Shown: positions 12,327 through 20,857 of the stretch, piece by piece
How the letters are laid out: each line of letters starts with the position of its first letter
Numbering within the stretch: position 1 is the first letter of the stretch
Virus record (IMG/VR): IMGVR_UViG_3300035703_000394
Span: 1-25,103 of that record
From: a virus
DNA: 25,103 nucleotides
Direction: 5' to 3' (one strand)
Notes under the pieces: generated by a model
Database searches by the model: none
What the model saw: only the letters and a program-made list of their open reading frames with translations
What the model was told of the DNA's origin: nothing
Program-made: the position numbers and the translations under genes

Positions 12327-14207
12327 TTATCCTATTTTTGAATTATTACTTAATTTGTTTACTCTTTCTGTTACTGCTCTACTTTCACTTTCTACTACAT
12401 ATGCTTTCATTGGTGCGGCTTCTCTATTGCCTTGTCCTGCTACTGTTCCATCAGGATTAAGTTGAGTTACTGTGTTTTGTGCTGTTAATCCTTGTGGAGG
12501 CTGACCACCGCCACCGCCTTGACTAAATGTTCCTAAATTACCACCGCCACCGCCACCACTTGCACCACCACCGCCACCTTCAAATTTAGTTTTTGCAATT
12601 ACAGCTACTCGTGCTAATCCACTTGCTATTGCTAAACCTGCCGCTATTGCTCCCCTTACTGGACTTGTTGGGTCGCCTGGTATTATTTGTGATGCAAATG
12701 CTGATTGTGCTGCTAAATATGTTTCAATAGTTGTTTGTGCTAAACTTGCAGCTTTTTTTACATTAAATGCTTTCTTTTGACTTTCTATACTTTTACCTGC
12801 AAAAGCATCTGTTAAACTTTGTATAACCTGTAAAGATTCTAATGTTGCTTTTATAGCAAATTCATTATTTCTTTTTTTAATTTCAAGTGCTTTTTTTTCT
12901 GCTGCTTCTTCAGCTTCTCTATTTTTATCTTGTATTCCTTTTAATCTTTTTAATTCAGCATCTACAGCATCGTTATATTCCTTTTCAGCTTTTAATTTAC
13001 GAGCGTTTATTTCTTTTTGATATGCTTCTACTTCTTCAGGTGTTGCAATGCCTAAAGCTATCTTTGTGGCTAATTGTTGCTCTGCAATTATTTGTTCTTC
13101 TTCGCCAAACTTATTAGCAAAAGCATCTATTTCATATTGAATAAATTTAGCTTGTTCCTGTCTCCACTTTTCAGCGTTTGCAATATCATTATCTATTTTC
13201 TTTTTTGCAGCATCTTCATCATTTTGGGCTTTTTCTTTTGCTTTATTTTTAGATTCATTATTTGCATCTGTTTCTAATTTTGCACTTTGTATCTTTAAAT
13301 TGTTTTGAATATCTAGCCTTTCATTGGCTAAATCTTTCATTAACTTTAAAGTATCTGAATTAGCTTTTTGTAATTCTATTTTTTCTTCTTCATCTGCATT
13401 TCTAAATCTTGCTAACCTATCATTTATTAATTTCCTTGCAGCTTGTATTTCTTCATCTATTCTCTTTATTCTTTGTTTGCTTAACTCTTCATTTAATGCT
13501 GCTAATTCCTGTGCGCTTTTACCTTGTGCCTCTGCTAAACTTTTTCTAAAATCAGCTTCTTTCTGCATTGCCTTGTCGGCTTCCTGCATTAACTGTAATT
13601 CTTTTTCTCTATTAGCAATAACTTCTTTTTGCGCTTCATCTTCATCACCCATTGCATTTACTACTAATGCAATAACACCAACTAAAGCTGTTAATCCTGC
13701 AATAAGTAATCCTACTGGATTTGCAGCCATTACAGCATTATAAATCCTTTGAGCAACAGTTGCAACTTGTGTTCCAATGGTTGTTGATCTTAAAAGATTA
13801 CCTACAGCCTTTAAACTATCACCCATTCCTGCAAGCCCTTGAATGCCTTGAGTTATAGCCATAGTTGCTTGTAGCTTAACCATTGTTTCATTTAATGCTT
13901 CATTATCAGCACCAAATAAAGCAGCAGCACCCTGAGCAGCTTGGAATCCATTTGCTAATCCACCAATTACATTTGTAACAGCAGCTATTTTTTTATCAGC
14001 ACCAGCAAAAGCATTGATTTCATCTTTAAGGTCTCCTATATCATCCTTAACAGCACCTAATCTTTTTAATGCGTCTACATATTTTTCAGTACCAGGTGTT
14101 AATCCTGAAAGTTCTTTTTGTATATCCTTAAACTCATTTCTTAAATCACTAAGCGACTTTGCCGAATCGCCTGTGTTTACATCTATTTCAATTGTAGTTT
14201 TTGCCAT
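12327..14207 (-). CDS. Tape measure protein
   Basis: This 626-residue protein sets tail length. It is a long alpha-helical protein with alanine-, glutamine- and lysine-rich coils: an N-terminal coiled coil (DLRNEFKDIQKELSGL), a hydrophobic region at 161-186 (AANPVGLLIAGLTALVGVIALVVNAM) that probably interacts with the membrane at DNA ejection, then very charged helices from about 190 to 450 (KEADFRKSLAEAQGKSAQELAAL and following). A second, weaker hydrophobic segment lies around 500-530. Residues 544-568 are strikingly glycine-rich. Its small size predicts a tail of roughly 90 to 100 nm. The gene block starts after the motif at 14212-14223. Confidence 0.75.
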   Translation of the reverse strand: MAKTTIEIDVNTGDSAKSLSDLRNEFKDIQKELSGLTPGTEKYVDALKRLGAVKDDIGDLKDEINAFAGADKKIAAVTNVIGGLANGFQAAQGAAALFGADNEALNETMVKLQATMAITQGIQGLAGMGDSLKAVGNLLRSTTIGTQVATVAQRIYNAVMAANPVGLLIAGLTALVGVIALVVNAMGDEDEAQKEVIANREKELQLMQEADKAMQKEADFRKSLAEAQGKSAQELAALNEELSKQRIKRIDEEIQAARKLINDRLARFRNADEEEKIELQKANSDTLKLMKDLANERLDIQNNLKIQSAKLETDANNESKNKAKEKAQNDEDAAKKKIDNDIANAEKWRQEQAKFIQYEIDAFANKFGEEEQIIAEQQLATKIALGIATPEEVEAYQKEINARKLKAEKEYNDAVDAELKRLKGIQDKNREAEEAAEKKALEIKKRNNEFAIKATLESLQVIQSLTDAFAGKSIESQKKAFNVKKAASLAQTTIETYLAAQSAFASQIIPGDPTSPVRGAIAAGLAIASGLARVAVIAKTKFEGGGGGASGGGGGGNLGTFSQGGGGGQPPQGLTAQNTVTQLNPDGTVAGQGNREAAPMKAYVVESESRAVTERVNKLSNNSKIG

Positions 14208-14211
14208 TATC

Positions 14212-14223
14212 TTTTAAGTACCA
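14212..14223 (-). promoter_or_regulatory. TGGTACTT motif, copy 4 (variant)
   Basis: The minus strand reads TGGTACTTAAAA, with one T fewer than copies 2 and 6. It lies between the 978-residue tail protein's stop and the tape measure start, 4 bases before the ATG. Confidence 0.4.
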
Positions 14224-14224
14224 A

Positions 14225-17161
14225 TTATGAATAAACTCGTATCTCTATACTTGAATTTGTCAATTTACCATCTGTTGCTGCTCCGCTTGAGTTATAAGTA
14301 TAAACAGCTATTGTATTAATGTTTTTTCTTCCTGCCATTGCCTCTCCATTATCTGTGATAGTTAAAAAAGCAACTGTTTTGTTTTCGGTAAACTCCCCTG
14401 TTACTGTTCCTAAGTATTCGCCTGTTGCATCTCTAGTCCATACTATTCCCGAGCTTAATGTATTTTCTAAAACGTATGCAGTAGGATCATTTGTCCCTGT
14501 TTGATTTAATAAAGCAACATATTTTTTATAATTAACACTGTTTAATGTTTTGATTCCATTATTGTAAGTTACGTTTGATTCAGTTACTGTTATTCCTGAA
14601 CTATTTGTTACACTTACATTTGAAATCCCACTTAATACAGTTACACCCGTTGATGTTGTTACAGAAACATTATTTGAACTTGGATAAACAGTAATTCCAG
14701 AAGATGCTAAGATTGAAACATTTTGATTATTATTTCCAACAAAGTTATTATTACCAACTATTATAACTCCATTGCCTGATTCAACAACATTTGATTTTCC
14801 GCTAACAATAGCACCTTCTGTAACTATGTTATCATTAAAATAAGAGTTTCTTTGTGTTGGTGAAATATCTAAGTCATTTAATGTACCTCCATTTGTATCA
14901 AATCCTTCATCTTCAACAAAAGGGGGTAATGTCTTAAGCTTTATAAATTCACATTTAGTAGATTGGTTATTTACTCGGTCATAATCAATTATCTTATTTA
15001 GTCTCCAATACTCATTCTCAAAAAAGAACGTATCTCTAAAGTCTAATTTCTGTATATCAAATTCATTAATTAAAAAGTAACCTGTAAATAACTTGCTATC
15101 CTTATCTGCTATTTGTTCAATATAATCTTTCCAATATACGTTATAAAGATTATTAGTAGTGTATCTTTCTAATGTGTAATAAACTTGTCTTGGTATTTCA
15201 AAATTTAAATCTATTGTTGGATTTTGCCAATCATCTAAATGGCCACAATAAGCATATTGATTATTTATAAATTGACCACCCGAAGCTGTAATATGTCTCC
15301 ATGGATAAGATGTATCTTTTAAGCCTCCGTAGTAAAGAATGCGAATGTTAGATTGACAAGTTTTAATAGTGCCATTTGTATCTAATTGATAAATTTTAGG
15401 TATTACCCTATCATGACCTATTGTATTTACTAATGGTGTAGGACTAAATATTAATTCAGTTGTTACTTCACCTTTTAAGAAATCGTTTTGTATATCGTAT
15501 TTCTTTTGTCCGTAAACTTCTGTGTAGTTATTATAATAGTTAGTATTAAAATAATCATTGTCTTGCTTATATGTAAATAGATATGTTTTATTATTTAAAT
15601 CACCCATTGGGACTATTTTAGTCTCTTTTGAGTAATCTAATTTTAAAGACCAGTCATTTGTAACTCCGCTTGTGTAAAAAGTCGGTCTTGGTTCAATTAT
15701 TAGTTTTTTTGGATTTGTTTTATCTACTTCTACAAATAGATTAAACATTTTAATAATCGAGTTGAAAAAATCACTTTGTTTAATTTTATCAGGTAAAATA
15801 TTTGAAATAACTATATTATCAGATTCACTTATAGTTGTATCATCCATTAAAGCATAAAAGACTGAATCATTTAATATGTTAACAGTTGGATATGATGTAG
15901 CTTGGTTTTGAAATGTAGATGAACCTGATGTAGCTTTATAACATCTACCAAAAGCAGGAGCAAATATTACTTGTGCTGTATCATTTTCAAATAAATATAT
16001 TGAACCTTCTAGTAAACCACCTACTGTTGATGTTGTTGTTCCTTGAGTTACTGTTTGACTTGCACCTGCTGATACATTTAATGCATCAGGCACATTTTGA
16101 AAACTATCACTAGGTTTTAAAATTACAGGAATAGATGCAATACCATTTGAATATGATATAATATAGATAGTGCCTAATTCATAATAACGTTGAATATATG
16201 CTGTTGGTGTGCTACAATTATGTGTTACATTTAATTGAAATTGAAACTTTAATTTATAATTACCACTTTTTGATGCCTGAAAAGTTGTGTTAAATCCAAA
16301 TACATTTCCTGTATCATAATTAGGTGGTGTTGTTTCATCTTGAAATGTAATAATTTCATTATAAGGAATTATAGGACTACCAGCTTCATTAGTATAACTT
16401 GCATCTATATTTATATTTTGTGTACTTGTTTTGCTAACTCTAAATGTTCTATCTTTTATTTGTTGAGTTGTTAATTGTAAAGTTGAACCACCCGAATAAG
16501 GTATAATTAATCTTTTAAATAATTCTGTATTGAAGAAGTTTGATTGATAACTAAAACCTGCTTGTAAAAACATTTTGTCAATTATTGTTTTTACATAAAT
16601 AGCGGGGAACATTTCTGTAACTTTAAATTCACTATTAATTCTAAAACCATAATCAATCATACTATACACATAGCCTTCACCTATTGGTGCGCTCCAACTT
16701 GCTACTTGGTTATCTTTATCTAACGTATGATTGTATTCGCTTAAATCAACGTCTCTTAAATAACCATTAGTAAAAAACTGATATACATTTTGCAACTCAC
16801 CAAAGAAAGCTACTTCATATTCAATTTCGTATTTATCAATTACATTAACATTTAATAGTTGACAAATGCCTTTGAACTGTGTTGCTTCATTGTAAGTTAT
16901 TTCAGCTTGTGCTTTTAAATTCGGGTTAAAATTCGGAGTAAAGTTAGTAGTGCCTGTACTATTAATGACTGCATTAACATTCCATATATTCGAAAACAAT
17001 ATATTGTTAAAAGTAGAACCTGGTAATATAACAGTCTTGCTCCATGTAGTACTTCTTTTTTCAGGTTCTCTAATATCAGCAATGTTAAAGTTAAGAGGTA
17101 TTGAAACATCTTCTTTTAAATCTATCTGCTCGTTATTAATGTATATTTTAGTTAAAATCAT
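14225..17161 (-). CDS. Tail tip/baseplate hub-like protein
   Basis: This is the largest protein of the window, 978 residues. The N terminus (TKIYINNEQIDLKEDVSIPLNFNIADIREPEKRSTTWSKTVILPGS) is the typical start of baseplate proteins of Bacteroidetes phages that attach to the tail-tip ring. Residues about 90-780 alternate beta domains and aromatic patches. A low-complexity segment at 814-860 carries three repeats of about 16 residues with N-V-S-[IV] and [IV]TV cores. A final beta domain (about 870-978) looks like a carbohydrate-binding or fibre-attachment head. It overlaps the upstream gene by four bases. I assign it to the tail tip, with receptor contact possible. There is no enzymatic motif. 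Confidence 0.65.
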   Translation of the reverse strand: MILTKIYINNEQIDLKEDVSIPLNFNIADIREPEKRSTTWSKTVILPGSTFNNILFSNIWNVNAVINSTGTTNFTPNFNPNLKAQAEITYNEATQFKGICQLLNVNVIDKYEIEYEVAFFGELQNVYQFFTNGYLRDVDLSEYNHTLDKDNQVASWSAPIGEGYVYSMIDYGFRINSEFKVTEMFPAIYVKTIIDKMFLQAGFSYQSNFFNTELFKRLIIPYSGGSTLQLTTQQIKDRTFRVSKTSTQNINIDASYTNEAGSPIIPYNEIITFQDETTPPNYDTGNVFGFNTTFQASKSGNYKLKFQFQLNVTHNCSTPTAYIQRYYELGTIYIISYSNGIASIPVILKPSDSFQNVPDALNVSAGASQTVTQGTTTSTVGGLLEGSIYLFENDTAQVIFAPAFGRCYKATSGSSTFQNQATSYPTVNILNDSVFYALMDDTTISESDNIVISNILPDKIKQSDFFNSIIKMFNLFVEVDKTNPKKLIIEPRPTFYTSGVTNDWSLKLDYSKETKIVPMGDLNNKTYLFTYKQDNDYFNTNYYNNYTEVYGQKKYDIQNDFLKGEVTTELIFSPTPLVNTIGHDRVIPKIYQLDTNGTIKTCQSNIRILYYGGLKDTSYPWRHITASGGQFINNQYAYCGHLDDWQNPTIDLNFEIPRQVYYTLERYTTNNLYNVYWKDYIEQIADKDSKLFTGYFLINEFDIQKLDFRDTFFFENEYWRLNKIIDYDRVNNQSTKCEFIKLKTLPPFVEDEGFDTNGGTLNDLDISPTQRNSYFNDNIVTEGAIVSGKSNVVESGNGVIIVGNNNFVGNNNQNVSILASSGITVYPSSNNVSVTTSTGVTVLSGISNVSVTNSSGITVTESNVTYNNGIKTLNSVNYKKYVALLNQTGTNDPTAYVLENTLSSGIVWTRDATGEYLGTVTGEFTENKTVAFLTITDNGEAMAGRKNINTIAVYTYNSSGAATDGKLTNSSIEIRVYS

Positions 17162-18378
17162 CTTCTTTGTCTTTTTCTGTTTTGTGAGTAAGTAAATGAA
17201 ACCACTAAATTAAATAGTTGTTGACTGGCTTCATATTTAGTTTGGTAACTACTATCTGTAATGTTTACAGAAACTAAGTTGCTACCATCGTAAATATAAA
17301 CATCAGGACTTGTTACTAATTGTTCTAACCAAATACTTTCTGCTTCGGTTATCCAATCACTATTTATTGTAATCGTATCGTCTAATATAGTTTCGTATTG
17401 GCTTAATCCTCTGCTTGTTGTTGAGTAACTGTAATTAGTGCCACTCCATTGATTTGGATTGCTTTTGTAAGTATTACGTTTTATATTGGTGTTCTTAGTC
17501 ATTGCACCTGTAAAAGTGTAATAATCGTACTTACCATAATTATTCATAAACTTAAAACGAATAGTAGTGTATTTTGAGCAAATATCTTCGCCAGGATAAA
17601 TGCGGATTGTTTCACTTACTATCGTTCCTGAATTATTTTTAATTCTAACTTCGTAGTATTCCCAATTAGTAACGAATATTGGAGTAGTGCCAAATGATAA
17701 ATCAGCATTTACTAAGCTAGTTAACCAGTCATAATCTACTCTTACATTTATTGAACGGTCTTGTGTATTGCTTAAAGCGGTGTATGGATTTTGAACTCTT
17801 ACTGTGTTAAATATCGTGCCCTCATCATAGTAAGTTATAACTTCTAAATTGTAGGCTTCGTTTGCAGCATCAGTCATAAAACCTAAAATAAGTTTTTCAC
17901 CTGTTCTTGATTCAAAAGTAGGTCTATCAGTAAGAAATTGACTTGAACTATTTTGAAGTACATAAGTGTTTGTTGCAAAGTCTAAAAAGTCCAACTGACT
18001 AAACACTCCGTTAAAACAATAACCACTTGAAGTAGTTAAGTTAGGATAGTTAGTTATTCCACTACTTGCTCCATACTGCTCACCAAACTTAACCTCATAA
18101 TATGCTATCGAGTTACCGCATTGCTTAAATGTAGTTGTGTTATCATCAGCATCCAGAGTTAAAAAGTTTTGAATGATTCCTGCAACATCAAATGTTCCAT
18201 AATTATTAGTTGGATTTCTGCCTACTTCTAATCTAGTATAATCACTTGAACCATTTACATAAATATCTGCTATGTAACGAAAATTAGATTGAGCAATGTT
18301 TGTTGAACTCAAAGTAAAAACCATTTGATTGTAAACGGGTGCGTAACTGTTAGGTGTGTTGTATATTGTTAGTGCCAT
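17158..18378 (-). CDS. Distal tail/baseplate-like protein
   Basis: The product is 406 residues, beta-rich and aromatic-rich without membrane segments. It starts ALTIYNTPNSYAPVYNQMVFTLSST, as in the distal-tail-like proteins beside tape measure genes of Bacteroidetes phages. Strand motifs continue through the length. FMNNYGKYDYYTFTGAMTKN resembles a DUF-type baseplate segment. The C terminus is basic (SQNRKRQRR). By position, just before the 978-residue hub-like gene, it most likely forms the ring at the tail tip. It shares one base with the preceding gene and overlaps the next by four. The exact fold cannot be shown. Confidence 0.55.
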   Translation of the reverse strand: MALTIYNTPNSYAPVYNQMVFTLSSTNIAQSNFRYIADIYVNGSSDYTRLEVGRNPTNNYGTFDVAGIIQNFLTLDADDNTTTFKQCGNSIAYYEVKFGEQYGASSGITNYPNLTTSSGYCFNGVFSQLDFLDFATNTYVLQNSSSQFLTDRPTFESRTGEKLILGFMTDAANEAYNLEVITYYDEGTIFNTVRVQNPYTALSNTQDRSINVRVDYDWLTSLVNADLSFGTTPIFVTNWEYYEVRIKNNSGTIVSETIRIYPGEDICSKYTTIRFKFMNNYGKYDYYTFTGAMTKNTNIKRNTYKSNPNQWSGTNYSYSTTSRGLSQYETILDDTITINSDWITEAESIWLEQLVTSPDVYIYDGSNLVSVNITDSSYQTKYEASQQLFNLVVSFTYSQNRKRQRR

Positions 18379-18890
18379 TATTCAAATTCTTGTGTTATGT
18401 CTTTTTCTAATTGTGGTATTTCTTGAGTTAAGAATGGTTTACCTTTATATCCAAATCTTTTAATAGTTCCTTTTTTAAGAATGTTTGTAGCTATCGCATA
18501 GGATAAAGACCTTTGACCTTTCTTGTCTCCTGCTATGCTTTGTAATTCAGGTTTATAACTTATCCATTCTAAAATCTTAGGCTGCAACTTTTTTCTGTTT
18601 TCTTTTGAGTAACCTTTTGCAGGTGTTCCTTTTTCTAAATCCTCCCAATAGTCTTCGAGTTGAATTGTTACAGTAACTCCATTTTGTTTTTGTTTAATTG
18701 GTAATGCCCTTAATGATTGAGACAAATTTTCAGAAGCATTAAACTTATATTTCTCTAAATTATCTTTAACTCTTTTTAAAAAATCGTTTACTTTTTGAGA
18801 ATAAATATCCTGTTCACCTGTTAGCTTATCTTCTAAATCAGTTAAAAAGTTGTCTAACTCACTAAATTGCTGTTGGTTTATTTTTGCCAT
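18378..18890 (-). CDS. HK97-gp10-like head-tail joining protein
   Basis: This 170-residue alpha/beta protein has helical N-terminal coils (NQQQFSELDNFLTDLEDKLTG, then VNDFLKRVKDNLEKYKFNASENLSQSLR), a strand pair (VTVTIQLEDYWEDLEKGTP), and a basic C-terminal half (AKGYSKENRKKLQPKILEW, LKKGTIKRFGYKGKPFL). The pattern of a helix leading to N-A-S-x-x-L...I..Q...G..V.I.L.DYW..LE.GTPAK is that of HK97-gp10-like neck or tail completion proteins. The gene follows the tail chaperone extension by a short overlap (18878-18890). The role is by family resemblance. Confidence 0.6.
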   Translation of the reverse strand: MAKINQQQFSELDNFLTDLEDKLTGEQDIYSQKVNDFLKRVKDNLEKYKFNASENLSQSLRALPIKQKQNGVTVTIQLEDYWEDLEKGTPAKGYSKENRKKLQPKILEWISYKPELQSIAGDKKGQRSLSYAIATNILKKGTIKRFGYKGKPFLTQEIPQLEKDITQEFE

Positions 18891-19147
18891 TTATTCCTAT
18901 CTTTTATGTAACTCAAATAATTTAAAAACGCAACTACATTCATATTTAGGTAAAAGTCCCACTTACTTCTATCTTTACCGCTTAAGCTATCCAAAGTAAC
19001 ATACCAACTCCAATAATCTAAATGTTTTTGCTCTTCAGTTCGTTCAATTCGCTCTCCATTGTCATCCTCGCTTCGCTCATTTGTTTTACCAAATAGTCCT
19101 CTATATGAGGATACAAACCTTCTATAACTTTGCAAAAAAAAACACAC
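18878..19147 (-). CDS. Tail assembly chaperone, frameshift extension
   Basis: The open frame starts at a GTG (19147) inside the upstream gene and overlaps it by 130 bases. It is probably not a separate protein but the C-terminal part of a -1 frameshift product, as in the gpG/gpGT chaperones of many phages. The shared slippery run of nine T (19134-19142) lets ribosomes pass from the 204-residue frame (through F166) into this frame, giving a 251-residue fusion (755 bases plus the base read twice makes 252 codons with stop). The extension is charged and helical (ERIERTEEQKHLDYWSWYV) with a T-domain-like end (WDFYLNMNVVAFLNYLSYIK). Confidence 0.65.
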   Translation of the reverse strand: MCFFLQSYRRFVSSYRGLFGKTNERSEDDNGERIERTEEQKHLDYWSWYVTLDSLSGKDRSKWDFYLNMNVVAFLNYLSYIKDRNKWQK

Positions 19148-19632
19148 AAAGGATAAACTATGCCTACATTCATACTCTTAATGTGTTCGACTTTATCCTT
19201 ATAATCAATTTCAACCTCTTTTAATTTAAGCCATTTAACTTTATAAGGCTTAACAAACATTGCCACAAGTTGAGGTAAGTTACCAATAATACTTTCTTCG
19301 CTTTCTGTTAATTTGCTTAGACTTATAAAGTCTCCTGCACTTAATTTAGTGATGTCATAATTTACTACCCATCTAAAACCATTGTGTTTAAACATCTCAA
19401 CTGATTTAGGAAACTCCATTTTAAAAATAAAGTTTACAGCCTTAATAAGTTCTTTTAGTTGGTCTATTCTTATTTTCTCAACTTCTGCAACTGTAATATC
19501 AGCTAAAATTGAAATAACACGAATTTCTCTATCAATAGGGTCAATCTCTTTATCTCGAACTATGTCATAGATTAAAGGAAATTTCTCTATTGATATATCG
19601 TTCCAGCTTGTTGGTAATTCAATCTTCATCAT
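19018..19632 (-). CDS. Tail assembly chaperone (gpG-like)
   Basis: The 204-residue product starts MMKIELPTSWNDISIEKFPLIYDIV and is mostly helical (DITVAEVEKIRIDQLKELIKAVNFIF, then LPQLVAMFVKPYKVKWLKLKEVE). The opening, a P-[ST]-x-W-x-[DE][IV]-[ST] motif followed by helices around an ILADI.V.EVEK core, is the pattern of Bacteroidetes tail chaperones that bind the tape measure before tube growth. Without slippage translation ends at TAG (19018) after SKNI. With a -1 shift at 19134-19142 it continues to 18878. The gene starts at 19632 (ATG ATG), directly after the motif at 19633-19646, and lies upstream of the tail module. Confidence 0.7.
   Translation of the reverse strand: MMKIELPTSWNDISIEKFPLIYDIVRDKEIDPIDREIRVISILADITVAEVEKIRIDQLKELIKAVNFIFKMEFPKSVEMFKHNGFRWVVNYDITKLSAGDFISLSKLTESEESIIGNLPQLVAMFVKPYKVKWLKLKEVEIDYKDKVEHIKSMNVGIVYPLCVFFCKVIEGLYPHIEDYLVKQMSEARMTMESELNELKSKNI
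19134..19142 (-). other. Slippery T9 run, probable -1 frameshift site
   Basis: The minus strand reads GTT TTT TTT TGC in the 0 frame, so it contains the heptamer T TTT TTT. The other frame, entered by moving back one base, is open to 18878. RNA polymerase slippage on nine T is an alternative route to the same product. Confidence 0.65.
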
Positions 19633-19646
19633 TTTAAAAAGTACCT
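19633..19646 (-). promoter_or_regulatory. AGGTACTTT motif, copy 5
   Basis: The minus strand reads AGGTACTTTTTAAA, immediately before the ATG ATG at 19632 and 6 bases after the stop of the terminase gene. Confidence 0.45.
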
Positions 19647-19651
19647 TTTAA

Positions 19652-20857
19652 TTATATTATTGTGTATCTACCTGTTTTGTATTTAGAGTAAGAATGGAAT
19701 CCTAAACATGAAGCCATTACACCATCATCGTGAAAGCCACTTGTTGCTCCATATTTAATTACTCTACTTTTTGGATTGTATTCGTAGGTAAACATTTCAA
19801 GTTCTTTATCTAACCAATCCAGGTTTAAGAATTTAACCTCTTTGTTTTGGTTTGCCACTATTAAACTTTCAACTATTTCCTTTTTACTTTGATTTGTAGT
19901 AACGAATGGTTCAATAGTGCAATAACTTGAACATTCCTTTTGTAGCATTTCAAATATTACGTCTCCAATTGAATTAACCTCAACCAATGCTGTTTGGACA
20001 TTATTTGTCCTTAATCCATTTGCGATATTTTTAACTATTGTTGCCCAATCGCTATGCCTCCACCTTTCAATGTAGAATTGTTCGCCTTTCTCGTTAAATA
20101 TAGAAAGCACCGAATAATCATCTGCCCTTCCTAAGTCAATACCTGCAAATGCTTTACCATAAGATTTATTATCCGACAACAAACGGTTATTAAATAGCAT
20201 TGCCGAACCATCAATGAACTCTGCTAAGTACTCTTGCCTAAATATCATTTCAGGTAAAGTTAACTTAGCATCATCTATCTCTGATGGGTTAATCATTGGA
20301 TTGTCATACGAAGTCATTGTGAAAGACTTGTATTGCTCATTAGTGCCATCCAATTGGTGCATTTTATAAAAGTGATTTTTACCTTTTGGTGTTGAAATCA
20401 AAAGAACCTTTTTACCTTTTACTAAAACAGTTGCTCTTAATACTTCTGTCCATGCTTTTTCATCCATAAATGCAAATTCATCACATACTAGGTAATCGAA
20501 TGTAAAACCTCGAATGTTATCGTATCTTTCAGCACTAAAGAATTGAATTGTTGAACCTGTAATGTATTCGATTATTAATTCTGACTGGTTAACTTTTCTG
20601 TAAATTTCCATTCTTTTAGCAAATGCTTTAAACGTTTCCTCAAATACTTTTTTTGATTGTTTGTAAACAGGACTTACCCATGCTATTTTAGAGCCTTTAT
20701 TATTTAAAGCCCAAAATAACATTTGATTCAACGCTAATAAAGTTTTCCCGAACTGTCTGCCTATGTTTATCACATAGTATTTTTCAGTTCCGTTGTTTAT
20801 TGCATTATGTATTTTCCTCTGATTCGGATGGGGATTGTATAGGATTGCTTTCGCCAA
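19652..20857 (-). CDS. terL: Terminase large subunit
   Basis: This is the packaging motor and nuclease, 401 residues. Walker A is IGRQFGKT at 32-39, Walker B is YLVCDEFAF at 122-130 with D126 and E127, and motif III is LLISTPKGK at 152-160. The RNase H-like nuclease domain shows D241 (AGIDLGRADD), E293 (LVEVNS), and D377/D378 (HDDG). All catalytic positions appear intact. The frame has no ATG before Walker A: the first start is TTG at 20857, giving MAKAILYNPHPNQRK. It overlaps the small subunit gene by 53 bases, so translation is probably coupled. It belongs to the HK97-like terminase superfamily. Confidence 0.9.
   Translation of the reverse strand: MAKAILYNPHPNQRKIHNAINNGTEKYYVINIGRQFGKTLLALNQMLFWALNNKGSKIAWVSPVYKQSKKVFEETFKAFAKRMEIYRKVNQSELIIEYITGSTIQFFSAERYDNIRGFTFDYLVCDEFAFMDEKAWTEVLRATVLVKGKKVLLISTPKGKNHFYKMHQLDGTNEQYKSFTMTSYDNPMINPSEIDDAKLTLPEMIFRQEYLAEFIDGSAMLFNNRLLSDNKSYGKAFAGIDLGRADDYSVLSIFNEKGEQFYIERWRHSDWATIVKNIANGLRTNNVQTALVEVNSIGDVIFEMLQKECSSYCTIEPFVTTNQSKKEIVESLIVANQNKEVKFLNLDWLDKELEMFTYEYNPKSRVIKYGATSGFHDDGVMASCLGFHSYSKYKTGRYTII

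Noticed and set aside
13074-13743. Plus-strand frames opposite the tape measure gene
   Set aside because: They are leucine-, serine- and phenylalanine-rich shadows of lysine- and alanine-rich coding sequence on the minus strand.
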